Positions 45,106-55,518 are shown, numbered from the stretch's first letter. The stretch is DNA of 64,000 nucleotides from Tepidibacillus fermentans (GCF_004342885.1 NZ_SMAB01000001.1:124001-188000), one strand, 5' to 3'. Notes: a model not told the origin generated them from the letters alone. Program-made: numbers and translations.

Positions 45106-45835
45106 TATGAAACCCCCCATTTTTATTTTCATTATGTAATGAAGAATAGTCTGTTTTAAAGAAGAGTTTGTAATCTGAGATTTTAAAATCATATTTTTGT
45201 AGCATCTTTGCGATTAAATTTCGAATAGAATTTGCACTCATATTTGTTTCAATAAAAATATCCGCCGATTTTAACTTTACAGGTTTTCTCATCTCAGATT
45301 CAACTTTAGAGAAATATTGAACTTTTTTCCCATTCATTCTTCTATCATATTGAAATTGTTCAAACTTATCCATATCTAACGTGTATAAAATCTCTGATGT
45401 TTTTAATAGTACCTCTTGCCATGTCCTAACTTCGTACTTTTGCCCTTTAAATTGAAAGGAATGAGGACGTACATGGGTAAAATCCTCATATAACGTATGT
45501 GGTATATTGAAATCAACTAGACACTCATTATAATTCGGAGAAGATTTAGTACTTTCCTCCTTCTCATTTTCAACCTCATCTATTATATTGTCAGGTTCAA
45601 TATCATTAAAGATTTGCCTTAACATCGTTTCATAGTTATATACTGCTTCAGATAATTCTGTCAAAGATTTTGTCTTGTTGTAATCTCTCTTATTTAAAGC
45701 ATGAGTGATCTTATTATTAATGTCCTTAATTAATTCATCGATTGAATAAAGCAATAAATCTATGCTTTCACCAATGTCTATTGCCTTTTCCGGAAATTCC
45801 TTATTAATAATAGCTAAAATTTGTTCCATTCTCAT
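45098..45835 (-). CDS. hypothetical protein associated with the type III R-M operon
   Basis: 245 residues from the ATG at 45833-45835, which has a GGGGGAG site. Residues 1-80 are helical and acidic; residues ~115-230 form a distinct domain (PHSFQFKGQKYEVRTWQEVLLKTSEILYTLD, SADIFIETNMSANSIRNLIAKMLQKYDFKISDYKLFF). The C-terminal domain resembles tails on other restriction-associated proteins, but I cannot name it. It is 76 bp after res and overlaps the PC4-like gene. Confidence 0.7.
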   Translation of the reverse strand: MRMEQILAIINKEFPEKAIDIGESIDLLLYSIDELIKDINNKITHALNKRDYNKTKSLTELSEAVYNYETMLRQIFNDIEPDNIIDEVENEKEESTKSSPNYNECLVDFNIPHTLYEDFTHVRPHSFQFKGQKYEVRTWQEVLLKTSEILYTLDMDKFEQFQYDRRMNGKKVQYFSKVESEMRKPVKLKSADIFIETNMSANSIRNLIAKMLQKYDFKISDYKLFFKTDYSSLHNENKNGGFHNG

Positions 45836-45911
45836 GTTTATCTCCCCCACGATAAAATGAACAGCACAAGAATTAGGGTCTCTTGTGCTGTCTATATTAT
45901 CTGTCCCTTCA

Positions 45912-48869
45912 TTATTTATTTTGTACCTTCAACATAAACTGATTAACATCACTTTCCGGCCCTTCAAAGATTACATCAGTATTCATTGCTTCGAAATGCT
46001 TTCTTGCATACTTAATCTTTGCTTGTTCCTCTGGCCGTAGGAAAGCCTCTACATCTGTTCCTTTTGTTTCTATCACAAAATAGAGTTTTTCTTCCCCATC
46101 CTTATTGATCACAGCTGCCCAATCTGGGTTATAATCTCCAATTGGTGTTTCAATCTTAAACCAGCTTGGAAGTTTCACATATACTTTTACATTCTCATCA
46201 TTTTCAAAGCGTTTCGCAAAATTTGCTTCCACATCCGAATCATAGATGACATGGTCAAAAGGAGATTTCTTGCTTTGAAGTGCGTTATCATTTAAATATG
46301 CTAAAAGTTCTTCATTTTGGAACAACTCGACACCATAGTATGAGTCGTCACCAATCTTGTAATATTTTACACCATCTCCTAATAACAGCTTCAATTCACG
46401 CTTAATTATTTTGGTAACTACTTCAATGAACTTTTGGGGATTATTCTTAAAATCTTCAAGTCGTTTGCTCCCCGTTAATATTTCAACAATGGTTCTTCTG
46501 GTTAAATTTGTGCGATTCTGCAATTCAGTGATAATATCTGGTAAAGGATGTTGAACCGTTACATAATCTTCAAATCGCTCACTCACTATCGAACCTTGTA
46601 TACCAGTCGTGCGATCTAGTTTCGAAATTCCATCTTTTCGACTCAGAATTCTCATTTTTTCAATTCGATCCATCTTCTGAATACTTCCAATCGACTTATT
46701 AATTAATTCACGGCTATCATAATCAATAGTAAACACGGTTTTGTATTTGATTTTATCCCATAACTCTAAGAATTCTCTGCTGTCGATTATAGCTTTATTT
46801 AATTTAACTTTTTTCTTTTTACTTGCATCCTTAATAGGTAAGCGGTTTATAATGTGTTTCAATTCCCTTATAATCGTCGGTCTCCAAGGAGAGAACTCTT
46901 CAGGTAGATGAAGTTCATAGTTTTCTATCGCTTCTTTAAGTATTGATGTGGCCTTATCTTTCTTATCGATGTACCCGTTGGCCTTCAAACTATTATATAG
47001 TCTCTCAGATACTTCATACCCCATAGCCACTGGTTCATCAGTGCTGTCGTCAATATAGGCTAACTTAGCAAACATATGCTTCTCGATCTTTCCAAATGTA
47101 ATTCCCGTTTGTTCTTCCATTTCAGTTTGTAAATTAGCCACAAAATCTTCATAAGATTCATTGGCCATCACCGTTAATGTATTCACATGATAGTCTTGTA
47201 CTCGTTCTCCTTTTTGATTTACCGCTATGCGAAGACCACGGCCAATCTCTTGTCTACGACTTACATAGGTTCCAGCGGAATCTTTTAAGGTACAGATTTG
47301 GAATACATTTGGGTTATCCCACCCCTCACGCAATGCAGAATGGGAAAAGATAAAACGAAGGGGTTCGTCTAGACTCAACAATCGTTCCTTTTCCTTCATG
47401 ATCAGACTATATACATCTGTATCTGCTTGTGTGTTTCCATTTGTATCCTTTAACTTTCCCTTTTTATCTTGCGCAAAATAACCATTGTGAATCTTTTCTA
47501 TATCCATATCACCATCTATATCATTGAATAATGTACGATATTTTGGCTTCTGAATAAGCTTTTTGTATTCTTCTTCAAACATGATGGCATATTTGCCTTT
47601 TACTGGATTCCCATCTTTATCGTAATCACGATAGTTTGCAACCTTATCAATAAAAAATAGGCTTAATACTTTAATTCCACGAGGATTTAAACGTAATTCT
47701 TTATCTAGATGTTCTTCAATTGTTTTTCGGATTTGATATCTTTTAATCGTATCATCGTCAATATCGCCAATCGATTCACCAACACGTAAATAATGGCCGT
47801 TCACTTCAATGGATTCATTGCCTTCTGTCCAATCGATTTGCTCAACAAGATAATTCCGATATATCTCACGTTCACCTGATACATCATACAGATCATCCCC
47901 ATATTTAACGTTTTTGACCATTCTTTTTACTTTTCCACGCGATTCTACATCTAGTTCGATTTTTGCTTTGCCTTCTTTTACTTCTACCAATCTAATATAA
48001 GGTAGATTAAACGACTGTTCTGATCTTACAGACATGACTTCAATTTTCTTTACCAACTTCTCATTATAAGCATCTACTGCATCTAATCGATAAATCATAT
48101 TGTATTTATCGACGTGTGTTGCAGAGTAACGAAGCGTACATAATGGATGCAAAGATGAAATCGCTTCCTTTGACTTTGGTGTGGTGTCCACACTTTGTGG
48201 CTCATCAATGATTACTATCGGATTGGTTTGTTGGATAAACTCAATGGGGCGATAACCATTTAAACGATCGTTAGCTCGATGAATGACATTTGCTTTATCC
48301 TCTTTTTCAGGATCCTCAAAACTTTTGCGAAAAGCATCAATATTGATAATCATCACTTGTATGGAAGTAGCTGTAGCAAAATTACGCACTTGGTCGAGTT
48401 TACTTGAATCATATATGAAATACTCTAAAGGTGTTCGATCATACAATTCTTTAAAATGCTGCTCCGTGATTTGAAGGGATTTATACACTCCCTCACGAAT
48501 GGCTACAGATGGAACAATAATCACAAATTTAGTAAAACCATAATGCTTATTTAACTCGTAAATGGTGCGTAAATATACGTAAGTTTTCCCAGTACCTGTT
48601 TCCATTTCAATTGTGAAATTTAGTCCATTTAAAGATTCACTTCTTGATAAACCATTCTTTATCTGTATTTCTTGAACATTCTTCAAAATCTCATTTGGCG
48701 TTAAATCCAATCGGTTTCCAATTCCTAAATCGGTCTGAATCATCCCGGCATCCTCTCCATAAGATACCGTAAAGTTTGATTGTTTCACTGGTTGTCCTTT
48801 AAAGATATTTACAACAGAATCAATAGCTTGGCGTTGATAAGGTAAGTCAGAGATAAATTTTAACTTCAT
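45912..48869 (-). CDS. type III restriction endonuclease subunit Res
   Basis: The 985-residue protein has an SF2 helicase core: METGTGKTYVYLRT (Walker A, ~88-96), VIIDEPQSVD (DExx box, ~220), and RQEIGRGLRIAVNQ (motif VI, ~535). The C-terminal PD-(D/E)xK nuclease reads NPDWAAVI...LYFVIETKGT (~913-937). It translocates on DNA between two unmodified head-to-head sites and cuts 25-27 bp away. It starts 3 bp after the mod stop. All motifs are intact. Confidence 0.95.
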   Translation of the reverse strand: MKLKFISDLPYQRQAIDSVVNIFKGQPVKQSNFTVSYGEDAGMIQTDLGIGNRLDLTPNEILKNVQEIQIKNGLSRSESLNGLNFTIEMETGTGKTYVYLRTIYELNKHYGFTKFVIIVPSVAIREGVYKSLQITEQHFKELYDRTPLEYFIYDSSKLDQVRNFATATSIQVMIINIDAFRKSFEDPEKEDKANVIHRANDRLNGYRPIEFIQQTNPIVIIDEPQSVDTTPKSKEAISSLHPLCTLRYSATHVDKYNMIYRLDAVDAYNEKLVKKIEVMSVRSEQSFNLPYIRLVEVKEGKAKIELDVESRGKVKRMVKNVKYGDDLYDVSGEREIYRNYLVEQIDWTEGNESIEVNGHYLRVGESIGDIDDDTIKRYQIRKTIEEHLDKELRLNPRGIKVLSLFFIDKVANYRDYDKDGNPVKGKYAIMFEEEYKKLIQKPKYRTLFNDIDGDMDIEKIHNGYFAQDKKGKLKDTNGNTQADTDVYSLIMKEKERLLSLDEPLRFIFSHSALREGWDNPNVFQICTLKDSAGTYVSRRQEIGRGLRIAVNQKGERVQDYHVNTLTVMANESYEDFVANLQTEMEEQTGITFGKIEKHMFAKLAYIDDSTDEPVAMGYEVSERLYNSLKANGYIDKKDKATSILKEAIENYELHLPEEFSPWRPTIIRELKHIINRLPIKDASKKKKVKLNKAIIDSREFLELWDKIKYKTVFTIDYDSRELINKSIGSIQKMDRIEKMRILSRKDGISKLDRTTGIQGSIVSERFEDYVTVQHPLPDIITELQNRTNLTRRTIVEILTGSKRLEDFKNNPQKFIEVVTKIIKRELKLLLGDGVKYYKIGDDSYYGVELFQNEELLAYLNDNALQSKKSPFDHVIYDSDVEANFAKRFENDENVKVYVKLPSWFKIETPIGDYNPDWAAVINKDGEEKLYFVIETKGTDVEAFLRPEEQAKIKYARKHFEAMNTDVIFEGPESDVNQFMLKVQNK

Positions 48870-48872
48870 CCT

Positions 48873-50684
48873 TTACACGCTCCTTACATCCGTGATTCCG
48901 TTTTTCTTTAACGTTTGAATTGCATTTGTTTTTACTGAATCACTGATGAAACCTGACTCTTTAAAAATAAACTTGGTATCGAACCCTTCTGGTTTTAGCT
49001 TAATCATTTCGTTTACAATCTCTTGGTCAATGTTATCTTCTAAACATAAGAGAACGGAACCATAGGCAACATTATATATAGTTCTACCATTAAAATCTAT
49101 TTCCTCAATCTGTGTTGTTAATGGAATACCTATTTTTAATAAAATTTCATATAGTAAATCCTCTTTAGTGCGATCTTTTTTGATGTTTTCTTTCCAATTA
49201 GTGATATCATTTTCCAAATTTTCGTAATCTGGATCCCATGGTTTTAGATTTGATGAGTCTAATTTGAAAACTTTAAAACCAATGTCTAAATCCGTTTTAC
49301 CTGTTTCTTTTACAATTTTATCTCCAGCACGGCGAATTCGTTCTTTACCAATTTCGCATATATTTTTATAACCAGCTTTAAAAGCCTCGGAGTTTTCATC
49401 AGTTAATTCAGGTAACTGCACCATGATAAATTTACGATTTCCGCCATCTTCTGCATTTATTTGCATGACTGCATGTGCTGTTGTTGCTGAGCCGGAGAAG
49501 AAATCTAATACAATGGAATCTTGGTTCGTACCAATTTGAAGAAGTATTTTGATTAACTTTGCAGGTTTGGGATATGAAAATAATTTATCCATACCAAAAA
49601 TATCTTTAAGTTCATTATTTCCTAGTGAATTATCTCCAGCAAAATCTCTTTTAAAAAGTGTAGTTGGAACCAAACCATCTTGTACTTCAGATAAGTATCT
49701 TTTTAAAGTAGGGTATGATTCACCTTCTCCCCATAAAATTCTATTCTCTAAAATTGCAGCTTTTATAGTTTCTTCACTATATCTCCAGTATTTACCCTGT
49801 GGCCTTTTTAAAATAACACCATTTGGTTTCTTTATTTCATAATCTGCTTCATAGGGATTATTAGCATAGATTGGATCGCTTTTCCAGGGCCCTTTAGGAT
49901 CGTTATCTGGATTTGTATAGCTATCAGTATTTTCTCTTGGTATCAAATTTCGATCCCAAAAAATTTTATTTTTGGTGTAACATAAAATATATTCATGAGA
50001 GTCTGAGAAATATTTAGCGGAATTTTTCCTAGTATGTATTTTTTCCCAAATAATTTCAGCAATGAAATTTACCTCTCCGAAGATCTCATCACATATTTTT
50101 CTAATATTATGAACTTCATGATCATCAATACTTATAAATACAACACCATCTTCAGTTAATAAGTTTCTAGCCAATTTCAATCTTGGATACATCATATTCA
50201 GCCAATCTGTATGATACCTTCCATTGCTCTCTGTATTTGCCCTCGTTGTTTGATGCGTTAATTCCTTATAGTTTTTTATATTATCCCGAAAATCATCTTT
50301 ATAAACGAAATCCTTTCCCGTATTATAAGGCGGGTCGATGTAGATCATCTTAATTTTTCCAAAATAAGATTTTTGGAGAAGTTTTAACACCTCCAAGTTA
50401 TCCCCTTCAATATAAAGGTTTTCTGTTGTATCCCAATTTTTACTTGATTCCTTATCTGGACGTAGCGTACCTGTTGAAGGGGTTTGAGCTAATTTTATCG
50501 CTTGTGTTTTTCCATGCCATGTGAATTCATATTTTTCCTTACGTATTTCAATTTCTTCACCTAGTATAAGTTTTAATTTATCAAAGTCTATTTTTCCTTC
50601 AGTTACGATCTCTGGAAAAAGCTGTTTTAGTGCATTAATGTTCTCTTGTGTTAAGTCGAGAGATTTACCATCTAGTTTTTGCAT
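48873..50684 (-). CDS. type III modification methyltransferase subunit Mod
   Basis: The 603-residue beta-class N6-adenine methyltransferase has motif IV IYIDPPYNTGKDFVY near residue 115 and motif I LDFFSGSATTAHAVM near 393, in that order. The middle ~180 residues form the target-recognition region, the part that sets sequence specificity. It modifies one strand of the type III site and guides Res. It begins 13 bp after the DUF4391 gene. Confidence 0.95.
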   Translation of the reverse strand: MQKLDGKSLDLTQENINALKQLFPEIVTEGKIDFDKLKLILGEEIEIRKEKYEFTWHGKTQAIKLAQTPSTGTLRPDKESSKNWDTTENLYIEGDNLEVLKLLQKSYFGKIKMIYIDPPYNTGKDFVYKDDFRDNIKNYKELTHQTTRANTESNGRYHTDWLNMMYPRLKLARNLLTEDGVVFISIDDHEVHNIRKICDEIFGEVNFIAEIIWEKIHTRKNSAKYFSDSHEYILCYTKNKIFWDRNLIPRENTDSYTNPDNDPKGPWKSDPIYANNPYEADYEIKKPNGVILKRPQGKYWRYSEETIKAAILENRILWGEGESYPTLKRYLSEVQDGLVPTTLFKRDFAGDNSLGNNELKDIFGMDKLFSYPKPAKLIKILLQIGTNQDSIVLDFFSGSATTAHAVMQINAEDGGNRKFIMVQLPELTDENSEAFKAGYKNICEIGKERIRRAGDKIVKETGKTDLDIGFKVFKLDSSNLKPWDPDYENLENDITNWKENIKKDRTKEDLLYEILLKIGIPLTTQIEEIDFNGRTIYNVAYGSVLLCLEDNIDQEIVNEMIKLKPEGFDTKFIFKESGFISDSVKTNAIQTLKKNGITDVRSV

Positions 50685-50697
50685 TACGGATTCTCCT

Positions 50698-51477
50698 TTA
50701 CAATGTTAATTGTTGTTTTAATTCAGCAATTTTTTTCTGTAACTGATAAATTTTCACGTTAAACTCTACTTTTTTATTGAACTGTGTTTCTTTTTTAATC
50801 GCTGTTTTAAGTTTAGATATCTCCGTCTCACACACGCTAATTTGTTGGATCAGTAATTGTTTTTGTAGTCTCTGTTGTTCGTCCTTAACAATTTGGAAAT
50901 TCCCTATAATGTTGGCATTTTGAAAAGCCTGTACTGCTATATCGATATCTTTGTAGAATTCATAGAAATTAGCAAAATTAATCTTTGTAAGATGAACAGA
51001 CTGGATAAAATCCTTAACTATTTGAGTTTGATAGTCTAAATTAATCCAAGTTGTATGATGGATTTCACCCAACACCACACTGGATCTATTTACTTTATTT
51101 AGTCGTTTCATACATGTGCTGATAAGAATATCATTGTTATTCATTTGAAAAACATTGATGGTTGGATTTGGCAATGTTCCATGTATAACCTCATCAATAA
51201 CTGATATTTGCTTATCTGTCGCCGTTTCTCTTAATTGAATGGTGATGAACATAATCCCTTCATAATGAAATTCTTCATTTATAAACGGTTGAATGTTAAT
51301 GGTTGAAGGAGTTAGTAAGAAAGTTAACTCCATTCGTTCGATAGCTTTTGTAATGACATCTTTTTCTTTTCGATTTAAATCTACATAATCATAAAAGTTT
51401 TTTTTGTCCAGTTTTTTATTTAAAGAAGGTAGTTTGCTTTCCAATCCAATCTGCCGATAAAAAGTTGAAGCAGACAT
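50698..51477 (-). CDS. DUF4391-family protein
   Basis: 259 residues. The N-terminal part (FYRQIGLESKLPSLNKKLDKKNFYDYVDLNRKEKDVITKAIERMELTFLL) and the central strand-rich part match DUF4391 proteins, which are found beside type III Mod/Res and SNF2 helicases. The C-terminus is a coiled coil (KLKTAIKKETQFNKKVEFNVKIYQLQKKIAELK), which suggests oligomerisation or docking to a partner. The function is not known. The ATG at 51475-51477 follows AAAGGGTGG; the GTG upstream is less well placed. Confidence 0.8.
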   Translation of the reverse strand: MSASTFYRQIGLESKLPSLNKKLDKKNFYDYVDLNRKEKDVITKAIERMELTFLLTPSTINIQPFINEEFHYEGIMFITIQLRETATDKQISVIDEVIHGTLPNPTINVFQMNNNDILISTCMKRLNKVNRSSVVLGEIHHTTWINLDYQTQIVKDFIQSVHLTKINFANFYEFYKDIDIAVQAFQNANIIGNFQIVKDEQQRLQKQLLIQQISVCETEISKLKTAIKKETQFNKKVEFNVKIYQLQKKIAELKQQLTL

Positions 51478-51489
51478 AGACACCACCCT

Positions 51490-54447
51490 TTATTTTACAA
51501 TGAGATAAGAAATGATCTCGAAATCTTGTAAGTGCGTATTCGCACTGTTCACTATACTGTCTAAATTGCCGAGGTTAAATATATCAAGGGTTACTTGTTG
51601 ATCGATCTTGCCGACAATCTCTTCTATCGCTTTCTCTAGTAGGTCTTTATAGGTGTTCATGTATTTTCCGTCATTTGTTTCCTCGTAGAATAAGTTATAC
51701 AATTGCTCTTCTACTTCCTGCTTACCATAACTTAACGAACGATAAATGTCTAATATCTTTTTCACATGAACATGATTGTAAAGGACTTCACCATTTTCTT
51801 TCATATAGATTAAATAATAAGGGTGGAGAGCATTTTTTTCATTTGATGTTGCGAAGTTATTGATTTGTTTTAAACAAAAAATAACTCCCCTTTCAATCTC
51901 CTCATTTAACTTTTCATTTCTGTTAGTGGTAATACTAAATAGTCCTAACGGGGCATTTTCTACTAAACTCTTATTTTTTTTCATAAAATTTAGTAGGTCC
52001 ATTCTAAAGTCGTCCATTGTAAAATCCGTAAGTGAGATATTCCCAGAGATATCTTCTAAATCGATAACCTCATTTTGTAATTTTTCTAATTGTTTCCGAC
52101 GATACTCTAAATCTCTCATTTCGTTTGCATTCTCGGATATCACATTTTCTTCCCCAGTTGAAGAAATATCCAAGATGGTCATACGATTCTTCACTCGACC
52201 TACTAAATTGATGTACTCATCTAGTTCCATAGAAGGCCAAAAATTGACAAGTTGTATGTTTTCATTTCGACTTCCTAATCGATCAATACGACCAAAGCGT
52301 TGGATAATCCGAACGGGATTCCAGTGAATATCATAGTTGATTAGATAATCACAATCTTGTAAGTTCTGTCCTTCTGATATACAATCTGTTGCAATCAAAA
52401 TATCAATCTCATCAGCCATTCCTGGCATTACTTTTTCTCTTTCTTTCGAGATTGGTGAAAAACTCATCAATACATTATTGAAATCGATCTTCTTCAGCTT
52501 TAAGGTTGTTTTTGGATTGTCTGATCCTGTGACAATCGCCGTATGAAGATCAAAATATTGCAAAATCCAAGCATGTAAATTGTCATATAGATATTTTGCC
52601 GTATCTGCAAAGGCGGTAAATATCAATATTTTTTTGTTATCCCCGTTTAGCGGATTTTCAATTTTTCCTTTTATCGTTTCTTTTAGTTTTAATAGTTTTT
52701 GATCACGATCAGGTGTAATACTCTTTGCATAAGTTAATAGTTTTGATAATATTTCACGATCATATAATAAATCTTGTCGCCAGCGAATCAAATCAACATC
52801 TTTGAGTAAAATTTTTACTTTTGAACCAATAAGTGCATCTTCTAGTTCTGGATCTTCGAGATCTAGATTTAGAATGTCATTGGCAGTATCTATAGAAGGT
52901 GTATAATTTTCTATTTTGCCTAAAAAGGAATTGATGTTAAAAATGATACTTTCTAGCGTTAAGGAAAACGAGTGTACAGAACTTTCTAGTCGTTTTAATA
53001 AATTAGACTTCATTAAATAAATCAAGTTATCTTCACGGTCTGTTTGTCTGAACACTTTTCCATTTGCTATCTTTGTATCATATTTTTCACTATACAACTC
53101 TCTCATATGTGGCAAAATGTATTGCATCGGGGAATATACAGCCAAGCGTAATCGCAAGATGTCGTTGTTTATTTTCTCAAGAGCAGGAAATTGATTCTCT
53201 TTGTCAATCTCCGTTTTAATATTTATTGGATCTAATCGATTGGGGAATTTTCCTATCTCGTTCATATTATAATATTTCTCAATGTGACGACGTGATCGAG
53301 CAATCGTTAATGAATCTAATAATGCGAAGTAATCCCAACTTAACATATCTAACAATCGTTCAGTCGTTCGACTTTCTTCGGGTAATTCGCTCCATCTGTT
53401 AAATTGAGATTGAACAACGCGAATGGTTTGAGAGATATTTTTTATATTAGCCGATTCTAATAGTGCTGAGTCATCTCCTTCAGTAATAAAAGCAATTTGA
53501 TTTTTCAGATCATCTAGTTTGTTATTTACCGGTGTTGCAGACAACATTAACACTTTAGTTTTTACGCCTGATTTGATAATATCATTCATCAGTCTTGAAT
53601 ATCTTGTGACTCGATCATTCCGAGCCTCATTGTTTCTGAAGTTATGGGATTCATCAATAACAACTAAGTCATAATTTCCCCAGTTGACGTGTTCTAGATT
53701 AATATCACCACTAAATCCGCCTTGACGTGACAAATCAGTATGATTTAATAAATCAAACGAAAAACGATCTTCAGATAGAAGATTACGTTTATCGTTCAGG
53801 CGATAGATCGACCAGTTCTCCCTTAATTTTTTCGGAGCCAAGACCAATACCCGATGATTTCGCAATTCATAGTATTTGATGATCGCTAAGGCTTCAAATG
53901 TTTTTCCTAAACCAACACTGTCTGCAATGATGCATCCACCAAATGTTTCTATTTTGTTAATGGCTCCTACTACACCGTCTTTTTGAAAGTCATAGAGTTT
54001 ATTCCATATTTTTGTATTTTGAAACCCTGTTTTTGTTTGTAATATATCAATACTCCGATTCCCCTCTAGAAAATCTTTAAACAGATTATAGAGGGTAACA
54101 AAATAAATAAATTCAGGGGAATTCTCACGGTATAACAACTCGATACGCTGTAAGATTTGCTCTTTCACATCTTCTAACAGTTGGTCATTTCTCCATATTG
54201 CATCAAAATTTCGCAGAAGCTGATTATTCGTTTCTTCATCATCTACGATATTATTTATGTACATGTTTGATGAATTGCTGTAACCTAATCCTGGGCTTGA
54301 GAAAGGAGCACCACCAACTAAACCAATCTGCTTCCCATCTTTGTTTTGAATATGATACAATCCACCTTGAATGCGTTGTCTAGTCACAGATTTTATTTGT
54401 GCTTTATTCTTTAGCCATTTCATCTGCCCCATATAGCATTGCTTCAT
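51490..54447 (-). CDS. SNF2-family helicase with PLD-like N-terminal domain (N-terminus displaced by frameshift)
   Basis: SNF2 motifs are intact: ADSVGLGKTFEALAIIKYY (motif I, ~172-190), VVIDESHNFRN (motif II, ~262), LSATPVNN (III), and CISEGQNLQDCDYLINYDIHWNPVRIIQRFGRIDRLGS (V-VI, ~690-725). Residues ~28-60 (GGLYHIQNKDGKQIGLVGGAPFSSPGLG) look like the second half of a phospholipase-D-like domain; the first half lies in another frame at 54404-54673. The first ~20 residues here are therefore probably out of frame. It heads the operon with DUF4391, Mod and Res. Confidence 0.85.
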   Translation of the reverse strand: MKQCYMGQMKWLKNKAQIKSVTRQRIQGGLYHIQNKDGKQIGLVGGAPFSSPGLGYSNSSNMYINNIVDDEETNNQLLRNFDAIWRNDQLLEDVKEQILQRIELLYRENSPEFIYFVTLYNLFKDFLEGNRSIDILQTKTGFQNTKIWNKLYDFQKDGVVGAINKIETFGGCIIADSVGLGKTFEALAIIKYYELRNHRVLVLAPKKLRENWSIYRLNDKRNLLSEDRFSFDLLNHTDLSRQGGFSGDINLEHVNWGNYDLVVIDESHNFRNNEARNDRVTRYSRLMNDIIKSGVKTKVLMLSATPVNNKLDDLKNQIAFITEGDDSALLESANIKNISQTIRVVQSQFNRWSELPEESRTTERLLDMLSWDYFALLDSLTIARSRRHIEKYYNMNEIGKFPNRLDPINIKTEIDKENQFPALEKINNDILRLRLAVYSPMQYILPHMRELYSEKYDTKIANGKVFRQTDREDNLIYLMKSNLLKRLESSVHSFSLTLESIIFNINSFLGKIENYTPSIDTANDILNLDLEDPELEDALIGSKVKILLKDVDLIRWRQDLLYDREILSKLLTYAKSITPDRDQKLLKLKETIKGKIENPLNGDNKKILIFTAFADTAKYLYDNLHAWILQYFDLHTAIVTGSDNPKTTLKLKKIDFNNVLMSFSPISKEREKVMPGMADEIDILIATDCISEGQNLQDCDYLINYDIHWNPVRIIQRFGRIDRLGSRNENIQLVNFWPSMELDEYINLVGRVKNRMTILDISSTGEENVISENANEMRDLEYRRKQLEKLQNEVIDLEDISGNISLTDFTMDDFRMDLLNFMKKNKSLVENAPLGLFSITTNRNEKLNEEIERGVIFCLKQINNFATSNEKNALHPYYLIYMKENGEVLYNHVHVKKILDIYRSLSYGKQEVEEQLYNLFYEETNDGKYMNTYKDLLEKAIEEIVGKIDQQVTLDIFNLGNLDSIVNSANTHLQDFEIISYLIVK

Positions 54448-54673
54448 TTTTCTTAATTTGATCTCGAATTAAGTCCTTACCTTCAATAAATGCTGGTTCT
54501 GTAAAGATAAATCGAAATTCATCAATTTGCCTCAGTTCTTTCTTTAACTCAACAAAGGCATAAAGGGTAAAATGTGCTGCTGCAACAGAGATTTTGCTGC
54601 CTTTTGAAATATTCTCTTTAAGAACATCCCCTACCAAACCTGTTTGTTTATTATCGATTATCCCTTTTGACAT
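54404..54673 (-). CDS. N-terminal piece of the PLD-SNF2 helicase
   Basis: 89 residues, MSKGIIDNKQTGLVGDVLKE then SKISVAAAHFTLYAFVELKKEL and FRFIFTEPAFIEG, match the usual start of PLD-SNF2 helicases. The ATG has a GGGAGAG site, so this is the true start of the operon. It overlaps the SNF2 ORF in another frame; about 30 residues normally between the two parts seem to be missing, which suggests a short deletion plus frameshift around 54410-54440. If no correction occurs, the helicase lacks a normal N-terminus. Confidence 0.7.
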   Translation of the reverse strand: MSKGIIDNKQTGLVGDVLKENISKGSKISVAAAHFTLYAFVELKKELRQIDEFRFIFTEPAFIEGKDLIRDQIKKNEAMLYGADEMAKE

Positions 54674-54825
54674 TCTATAGTCGCTCTCCCTTTTTTGACG
54701 AATTCCATTTTCTTTCCATTTGTATAGTTCAATAATACCATAATAAATTCCTTTTTACCCTTGAATTTGAAAAAAGCCCAAAAAGGGCCCCTTTTAGTAA
54801 AATCTAAAATAAGTCCATTCTAGAA

Positions 54826-55090
54826 GGCAATTGCCCTCGTTCAACAACTCTTCCACTCCACAGATCCTAATACATAGTATAAATCGTTTTCGTTTCTTCT
54901 AATTCCATTTGGTCTTTCAACACTTCTAATTGCTTCGATATTGGTCAACTATCTAGCACATTGATGAGTAATTTGATTTTTTGCTAATTGTTTTGCTCTT
55001 TCGTATAACTGCTTCAGGATTGAATCTTCTATTGCAAAATCAATTACAGAAATCTGATCGATTCTTTTTGAAATAGTTCTTTTGCGTCTA
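54826..55090 (-). pseudogene. decayed segment, second copy of the 35.7-36.0 kb sequence
   Basis: The minus strand, with frame changes, reads ISVIDFAIEDSILKQLYERAKQLAKN, then QLEVLKDQMELEETKTIYTMY, then RVVERGQLPSRMDL. It matches the tail of the unidentified gene at 35690-36390 along its whole length with small indels. It is fused directly behind the truncated cyclotransferase copy. Confidence 0.6.
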
Positions 55091-55453
55091 TAATAAGACC
55101 CATATATTCATCACTTGGGGCAATTTCCTTGTCGCTCTTATTCATCACTTCATACGTATAGACAGGAAGTTCGATTCCATCTATTTTGACATGAACGGTG
55201 ATTTGTTGGTATGCAGGATTTTTAGCGGTAGCTCCTTCTCTTGCATCAAGGTTCTTTAAGTATCAGGATTTGTCAATTTAATCAGTTCACCTTTGACAAT
55301 ACCACTTCCTGTAACTACCGCGGGAAAATGCCCTAGATTGATCATCCATCCATTCATCATGGCTTTTTTCAGGGATTTTACATTGGGTTGAATAAGATTA
55401 TGATTCACTTCCCCTTCACGTAACGTTCCATAAACAAAAACTTTGTTTGTGAT
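55082..55453 (-). pseudogene. gamma-glutamylcyclotransferase-family pseudogene with internal deletion
   Basis: The first part reads NKVFVYGTLREGEVNHNLIQ and on to GWMINLGHFPAVVTGSGIVKGELIKLTNP, then after a stop and frame change NLDAREGATAKNPAYQQITV and IELPVYTYEVMNKSDKEIAPSDEYMGLI. Compared with the intact paralog at 56259-57128, roughly 390 bases between these parts are missing, joining the first GGCT domain to the end of the second. No full-length product is possible. Confidence 0.85.
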
Positions 55454-55518
55454 ATATCAATTCACATCTTTTTCTTTTGTCGCTTAATTATTTCAAAAAT
55501 CTTCTTACAATCTCTGGC

